From Pseudomonadota bacterium (GTDB lineage Bacteria > Pseudomonadota > Gammaproteobacteria > Steroidobacterales > Steroidobacteraceae), in contig JAFAEQ010000035.1 of NCBI GenBank assembly GCA_023423935.1, positions 1 to 56,578 of the forward strand: DNA of 56,578 nucleotides, read 5' to 3'. The notes beneath the pieces were generated by a model. The model did no database searches, was not told where the DNA came from, and was given only the letters and a program-made list of their open reading frames with translations. This document shows, in pieces, positions 52,886-56,578 of the stretch (the stretch's first letter is position 1; each line of letters opens with the position of its first letter). The position numbers were made by a program, and so were the translations under genes.

Positions 52886-53536
52886 ATGCGGTGGTCGATC
52901 GCAGTCACTTTGATCGCGCTGAGCCTGAGCGGGCCCGTTGCCGCGCAGATCTATACATGCACCGCCGCCGACGGTACGCGCGTGTTCTCGGACAAGCGCT
53001 GCGGTCCGGATGCCACCGTCGTCAAGAGCGTCCCCACCGCCAAGCGGCCGGCAGCGAAAACACAGAGCACGTCCGTCACGGCCGTGCCGCGATCGCCTGA
53101 GGAATTGCAGCTCCTGCTCAAGCGATGCAACGAGGGTGACGAAGCCGCCTGCATGGCATGGAGCAAGGGCGGTGGTCCAAAGCAGCTGCGCACGCTCGAA
53201 AAAGAACAGGAAGCGAGTTGCGAGGCCGGCTCGCTCGCGGCGTGTGAGGAGCGTTACTGCCGCGACGGCGCCACGGAGGAATGCCGATCGCGCGTCAAGG
53301 CATTGGCGACGATGTCGGGGGAGAACTGGTACTTGCGATTCCAGCAAAAACGTTCTGCCGACGAACCTGCAATCTATTCAGTGCGATGTCTCGTCGCGCA
53401 GACTCGTCAGATCAAGGACGTCAGCATCTCCTGTGCGCCACTGGCCGGCCCGCAACGGTGCCAGGCCTCCGATGTGGCGGTTGGATTTCCCCGCCTCGAT
53501 GCCGCTGCGGCGAATGTGTGTGATGCAGGTCGCTAG
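52886..53536 (+). CDS. Secreted DUF4124 protein
   Basis: A 216-residue exported protein. Signal peptide MRWSIAVTLIALSLSGPVAA, then IYTCTAADGTRVFSDKRCG, the DUF4124 signature found in many gammaproteobacterial envelope proteins. A Cys-rich region follows (CNEGDEAACMAW, CEAGSLAACEERYC), resembling Sel1-like spacing, and a C-terminal beta-rich part. Function unknown. ATG 52886 is preferred because GCGGG sits 8 nt upstream; ATG 52868 and 52850 are in frame. Confidence 0.8.
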   Translation: MRWSIAVTLIALSLSGPVAAQIYTCTAADGTRVFSDKRCGPDATVVKSVPTAKRPAAKTQSTSVTAVPRSPEELQLLLKRCNEGDEAACMAWSKGGGPKQLRTLEKEQEASCEAGSLAACEERYCRDGATEECRSRVKALATMSGENWYLRFQQKRSADEPAIYSVRCLVAQTRQIKDVSISCAPLAGPQRCQASDVAVGFPRLDAAAANVCDAGR

Positions 53537-53731
53537 CATCAGCCCTCGATAAGTCTCCGGTCACGCGCAGGTGCGCGCTCTCCCGCAAGTCGTGCGGACA
53601 TTCCGTCATCGCCTCATCCGTTGATGATGCAATGGAGGGATCCCGCCGATCGTTCTTGCGACACGGAACGAGCGCTGCTTGCGAGCGTTGCCTTCAGACA
53701 TCCCACTGAAGATTCGCATCAGGAGATTCAT

Positions 53732-54156
53732 ATGAACCTGCACCACACGCGGCGTCGCGGCGCAGCTTTGCTGGCTTCCGGGTACTGCTGGGAATCGCGG
53801 GTCTGGCTCAGGCGCAGACGACGACGCCTGGCCAGAGCGATTCCGCTGCGTCGACGTCGCGGCGGAACTGCGACGGTCTCTCTGGTGATGCCCGCAGGGA
53901 TTGCGAGCGTCACAGAGACGCTGACCGCTTGCATGAGGATCGCCGCAAGGGTGCCGATCATCTGCACGAGGAACGCCGCAAGGCTGCTGATCACCTGCAT
54001 GACGAACGTCACAGGGGTGCCGAGCACATTGATGAGGAACGTCAGAAGGTGGATGACCATCTGGGCGATCGGCACCGACCAGACACCGATCGCAGTCTGC
54101 AACCCGGCACTCGTACCGACTCCGATTCTTCGACGCGACGTCCCTCGGATCGCTGA
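53732..54156 (+). pseudogene. Frameshifted gene for a secreted His/Arg/Glu-rich repeat protein
   Basis: AGGAGATTCAT precedes ATG 53732, which starts MNLHHTRRRGAALLA. From 53776 the continuing signal peptide (FRVLLGIAGLAQAQ) is in another frame, reached by restoring one base, for example a T in CTTCC at 53775-53779. That frame has no own start codon and runs to the stop at 54154. The mature part has four 11-residue repeats of the form HEDRRKGADHL, HEERRKAADHL, HDERHRGAEHI and DEERQKVDDHL, likely one charged helix that could bind metal. This is either a one-base deletion that silenced the gene or a sequencing error. Confidence 0.72.
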
Positions 54157-54168
54157 AGATCAGGCTTT

Positions 54169-54201
54169 AAGCGAGTCCCGCCTGTCTGCCGGGACTCGCT
54201 T
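54169..54201. terminator. Hairpin between convergent genes, probable terminator
   Basis: AAGCGAGTCCCG (54169-54180) and CGGGACTCGCTT (54190-54201) form a perfect 12-bp stem with a 9-nt loop. T tracts on either side are short (TT on the plus strand, TTAAA on the minus). It lies between the repeat-protein gene and the FMN reductase gene. Confidence 0.65.
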
Positions 54202-54217
54202 CAGCAGATGTGCCGTA

Positions 54218-54772
54218 CTAGCGATGCACTTTCCCGACCCAACGCGCGAACGCTTCGATATAGGTCTTGAGCAGTTGCTGCGTCGATTCATTCGTGAGCT
54301 TACCGCTCTCGTCGAACAGTCCGGCTGCGTTGCCGATGTAAACCTCCGGCTGCTGCAGCGGGGGCATATCGAGAAACACCAATGACTGGCGCAGATGATG
54401 ATTGGCGCCGAATCCCGAGATCGCGCCCATCGAGACGCTGATCACGCCGGCGGGCTTTCCTGCGAACACGCTCTGACCATACGGTCGCGAGCCCACGTCG
54501 ATCGCATTCTTCAGCACTGCGGTTACGGAGCGGTTGTACTCGGGTGTGAAAAACAACACGGCATCCACTGCCTTGATGCGATTGCGAAACTCGGTCCACT
54601 GCGGCGGGGGCGAGGCGGTCTCGAGGTCCTCGTTGTAGAACGGCAGATCGCCGATCGGTACCTCCACGAACTCGAGCCCTGCGGGCTTCAACGCTTCCAC
54701 AGCCTTTGCAACCTTGCGGTTGAAAGACTCTTTGCGCAGGCTGCCGATCAGAATGGCTACTTTGTAGGTCAT
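54218..54772 (-). CDS. NAD(P)H-dependent FMN reductase
   Basis: A 184-residue flavodoxin-fold reductase. ILIGSLRKESFNRKVAKAV at residues 6-24 is the phosphate-binding start, DLPFYNEDLE and FFTPEYNRSVTAVLKNAID are hallmarks of the chromate/quinone reductase group (ChrR/YieF-like). It transfers hydride from NAD(P)H to FMN and on to quinones or oxyanions. ATG 54772 is chosen; the frame to 54820 has no family sequence. Confidence 0.92.
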   Translation of the reverse strand: MTYKVAILIGSLRKESFNRKVAKAVEALKPAGLEFVEVPIGDLPFYNEDLETASPPPQWTEFRNRIKAVDAVLFFTPEYNRSVTAVLKNAIDVGSRPYGQSVFAGKPAGVISVSMGAISGFGANHHLRQSLVFLDMPPLQQPEVYIGNAAGLFDESGKLTNESTQQLLKTYIEAFARWVGKVHR

Positions 54773-55124
54773 CGCGCGTCTCCAGTCTCGATAAAACTCC
54801 CCACACCCTAACCTCGGCATCGCGAACGATCATCGGCCCCGCAGCGATAACACTCATTCAGAAGAGTGAACAATGGGGGAATGGAGAGCAGGGAGTAGGA
54901 AATAGGGATATGGAATAGGTCTGAAGCCCGACGCGGCACCACAAGTTCCGCCAGTCACATTTCTCATTTCTCATTTCTCATTTCTCCTTCATTCCCCCAT
55001 TCCTAGTCCCTAATTGCTCATTACTCCTTACTCATTGCTCACTACTCATTGCTCATTGCTCATTGCTCATTGCCATCCCCCCCCGTTGACTTTATTTCCA
55101 ACTTACTGGAAATTCCCGTCCACT
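54773..55124. repeat. Heptamer satellites and inverted repeats upstream of the XRE regulator
   Basis: This divergent 352-nt gap contains four copies of CATTTCT (54958-54985) and eight copies of a CTCATTG-type heptamer (55017-55072; units CTCATTA, CTCCTTA, CTCATTG, CTCACTA, then four CTCATTG). A 12-bp perfect inverted repeat, AATGGGGGAATG (54872-54883) and CATTCCCCCATT (54990-55001), encloses the first array. The left half is purine-rich and the right half pyrimidine-rich. Confidence 0.9.
55086..55113 (+). promoter_or_regulatory. Candidate operator/promoter of the XRE regulator
   Basis: ATTTCCA (55094-55100) and TGGAAAT (55107-55113) form a 7-bp inverted repeat with a 6-nt spacer, ending 11 nt before ATG 55125. 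TTGACT at 55086-55091 could be a -35 box. The position suits autoregulation by the downstream repressor; this is inferred. Confidence 0.5.
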
Positions 55125-55721
55125 ATGTCGGAGAACAGTTCCCAGGACATCAATTCGCGGATTGCTTCGCGTGTGCGGGCGATGCGTGCCGAGCTCGGCC
55201 TCACGCTCGAGGCATTGGCGGCGAGATGTGAAGTCAGCCGATCCATGCTCTCGTTGGTCGAACGTGGCGAGAGCAGTCCAACGGCAGTGATGCTGGAAAA
55301 GATTGCAACCGGTCTGGGCGTGCCGTTGGCGTCGTTGTTCGAGGATTCGTCCGCGCCGCCATCTCCGCTGTCGCGCGAGAAGGATCGGACGTCCTGGCGC
55401 GATCCGCAGTCCGGATACATACGCCGCAACATTTCTCCGCCGAACTTTCCGTCGCCTCTGCAGATCGTCGAAGTCGAACTGCCTGCCGGCGCACGGGTGG
55501 CTTACGAAACGGGCGCTCGCGAGGTCACGGTGCATCAGCAGATCTGGATGCAGGAGGGCACGCTCGAACTGACGGTGGGCAAGGAGACTCATCGGCTCGT
55601 GACGGGAGACTGCTTCGCGATGCAACTGAATGCGCCGATCACGTTCCGCAATCTGACCCGTAAGGCTGCGAAGTACATTGTCGTGCTGTCCACCGAGCGA
55701 TCGCGTGGCTGGAGAACGTAG
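55125..55721 (+). CDS. XRE-family regulator with C-terminal cupin
   Basis: A 198-residue transcription factor. Helix-turn-helix residues 13-70 (RVRAMRAELGLTLEALAARCEVSRSMLSLVERGESSPT), then a cupin domain (about 115-198: EVTVHQQIWMQEGTLELTVG, HRLVTGDCFAM) that probably senses a small ligand. Members of this HTH-cupin group control small metabolic or stress genes. ATG 55125 is chosen because the HTH starts right after it; the frame upstream runs through the heptamer satellite. The GNAT gene follows with a 1-nt gap. Confidence 0.92.
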   Translation: MSENSSQDINSRIASRVRAMRAELGLTLEALAARCEVSRSMLSLVERGESSPTAVMLEKIATGLGVPLASLFEDSSAPPSPLSREKDRTSWRDPQSGYIRRNISPPNFPSPLQIVEVELPAGARVAYETGAREVTVHQQIWMQEGTLELTVGKETHRLVTGDCFAMQLNAPITFRNLTRKAAKYIVVLSTERSRGWRT

Positions 55722-55722
55722 C

Positions 55723-56253
55723 TTGGAATCTTTGCGCATCCGCTCGCTGAGCACGGTCGCCCCCGCAGATCTGACGGGCCTCATCGATGTCCTCATGGAT
55801 TGCGTGCAAGGCGGCGCATCGGTCAGCTTCATGTGGCCGATGACGCGCGAGAAGGCCGAACGCTACTGGAATTCGGTGGCGTCGAGTCTCGCGTGCGGCG
55901 AGCGCGTCGTCATCGTCGCGGAGGATGAGTCGGGCATCGTCGGCACGGCGCAGTGTGTGTGGGCTGCGCCGGAGAATCAGCCTCATCGCGCCGATGTGGC
56001 CAAGATGCTCGTGCATCGCCGTGCCCGTCGCAAAGGCGTGGGTGCTGCGTTACTGCGCGCGGTGGAAGAAGCGGCTCGGGCAGCGGGGAAGTCCGTGTTG
56101 GTACTCGATACGGCGAGCGCCGAGGCTGAGCGTCTCTATGAGCGCTGCGGCTGGCAGCGCTGCGGACGCATTCCGGATTTCGCGCTCATGCCCGACGGAT
56201 CCTTCTGCGACACAGTGGTCTACTACAAGCTGCTGAGCGCATCGGCCGCATGA
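55723..56253 (+). CDS. GNAT N-acetyltransferase, TTG start, coupled to the regulator
   Basis: A 176-residue GNAT protein. The acetyl-CoA loop is HRRARRKGVGAALLRAVE (motif A), followed by VLDTASAEAERLYERCGWQRCG (motif B) and an N-terminal strand/helix with GIVGTAQCVW. Substrate not predictable. TTG 55723 is preferred because GGAGAACG lies 8-12 nt upstream and it starts one base after the regulator stop, so translation is coupled. GTG 55705 is an in-frame alternative overlapping the regulator. The XRE-cupin plus GNAT pairing suggests that the regulator controls the acetyltransferase. Confidence 0.85.
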   Translation: MESLRIRSLSTVAPADLTGLIDVLMDCVQGGASVSFMWPMTREKAERYWNSVASSLACGERVVIVAEDESGIVGTAQCVWAAPENQPHRADVAKMLVHRRARRKGVGAALLRAVEEAARAAGKSVLVLDTASAEAERLYERCGWQRCGRIPDFALMPDGSFCDTVVYYKLLSASAA

Positions 56254-56262
56254 TCAGCTTGT

Positions 56263-56578
56263 TCAGCGACCGGCTGGGCGTGTGTTGGGGTCCACCGCAG
56301 AGGCGCGTGCAGGGAAGTGTGTGAATACGAGCGCCACCGCATTGCGGATGGCCTCGCGCGGATGCTCCATCTGCTTGTCTGAGAGGCGTCCCTGGGCCAC
56401 GCCTTCCCAGACGAGCTGCTTCTTCCGCGCATCCACGACGTCGATGTTGGCCGTACCGACCGGGTAGGTGACGGTTACGACTTCGTTGTCGTAGAGCGGC
56501 CATGCCCCGTAAAGGCCATAGCGATATCCATAGTAGCCATACGCGCCCATGCCAGGTCGCGAGCGCACGTCGGTGCGC
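56263..56578 (-). CDS. DUF4136-like lipoprotein, C-terminal part (5' cut by window edge)
   Basis: The frame is open to the end of the window, giving the last 104 residues of a larger protein. RTDVRSRPGMGAYGYYGYRY and YDNEVVTVTYPVGTANIDVVDA, then QLVWEGVAQGRL and HPREAIRNAVALVFTHFP, match the DUF4136 family of outer-membrane lipoproteins of unknown function. The signal peptide and lipobox lie outside the window. Converges on the GNAT gene with a 9-nt gap. Confidence 0.85.
   Translation of the reverse strand, partial: RTDVRSRPGMGAYGYYGYRYGLYGAWPLYDNEVVTVTYPVGTANIDVVDARKKQLVWEGVAQGRLSDKQMEHPREAIRNAVALVFTHFPARASAVDPNTRPAGR

Noticed and set aside
54958..55072. CRISPR array
   Set aside because: The repeats are heptamers standing directly next to each other, without 20-40-nt repeats, spacers or cas genes.

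Overview
The window is a GC-rich, gene-dense stretch of what is most likely a gammaproteobacterial chromosome, close to the Steroidobacter/Nevskia/Xanthomonadales part of the tree. This placement is inferred from a TonB-dependent receptor, a FucP symporter, DUF3857 proteins, GTGGG-headed REP-like hairpins and a strong bias toward exported hydrolases. It is not based on a marker gene. No rRNA, tRNA, CRISPR array or complete insertion sequence was seen.

Region 1 (1-15.8 kb) is the most unusual part. Six amidase-signature enzymes stand in tandem on the plus strand (the first cut by the window edge). They are followed without a real gap by a secreted nucleoside-phosphorylase-fold protein with a LysM-like N-terminus and by an adenine-deaminase-type enzyme. 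Spacing is -4 to +46 nt, which reads as one eight-gene operon. Genes 2-3 have Sec-type signals and genes 4-6 have twin-arginine signals. A large cysteine-rich seventh amidase and a secreted amidohydrolase follow on the minus strand, behind a REP-like hairpin cluster. Together they look like an export-oriented system for stripping acyl or amide groups and salvaging purine; the substrate is unknown.

Region 2 (16-29.5 kb) holds an orphan chemoreceptor with a C-terminal CheR-docking pentapeptide, an acidic membrane-anchored protein, a methyltransferase, a VOC protein, two adjacent DUF3857/transglutaminase-like proteins (the first lacking the catalytic Cys and His), a large TonB-dependent receptor and a secreted phosphodiesterase of the NPP type.

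Region 3 (29.6-34.2 kb) is an operon for a periplasmic molybdenum hydroxylase: a 2Fe-2S subunit, a Tat-exported Mo subunit and a tri-heme cytochrome c. A WrbA-type flavoprotein follows.

Region 4 (34.5-40.7 kb) is a sugar locus: a FucP-like symporter, an aldo/keto reductase and a zinc dehydrogenase, met convergently by a secreted ThuA-discoidin protein. A SnoaL-like protein and a small lipocalin-like secreted protein follow.

Region 5 (41.3-47.4 kb) is dominated by a 1689-residue surface protein. It has Ig/cadherin-like domains, about 44 DxDxDG calcium-type repeats, a GlyGly-CTERM-like segment, then an internal signal-peptide-like segment and an outer-membrane beta-barrel, all in one open frame.

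Region 6 (47.7-56.6 kb) carries a MATE exporter, a lytic-transglycosylase-like lipoprotein, a 110-bp MITE-like element, an inverted pair of DnaA-box-like sites, a degenerate receiver/GGDEF protein, a DUF4124 protein, a frameshifted His/Arg-rich repeat protein, an FMN reductase, heptamer satellites in front of an XRE-cupin regulator, a coupled GNAT acetyltransferase and a truncated DUF4136 protein.
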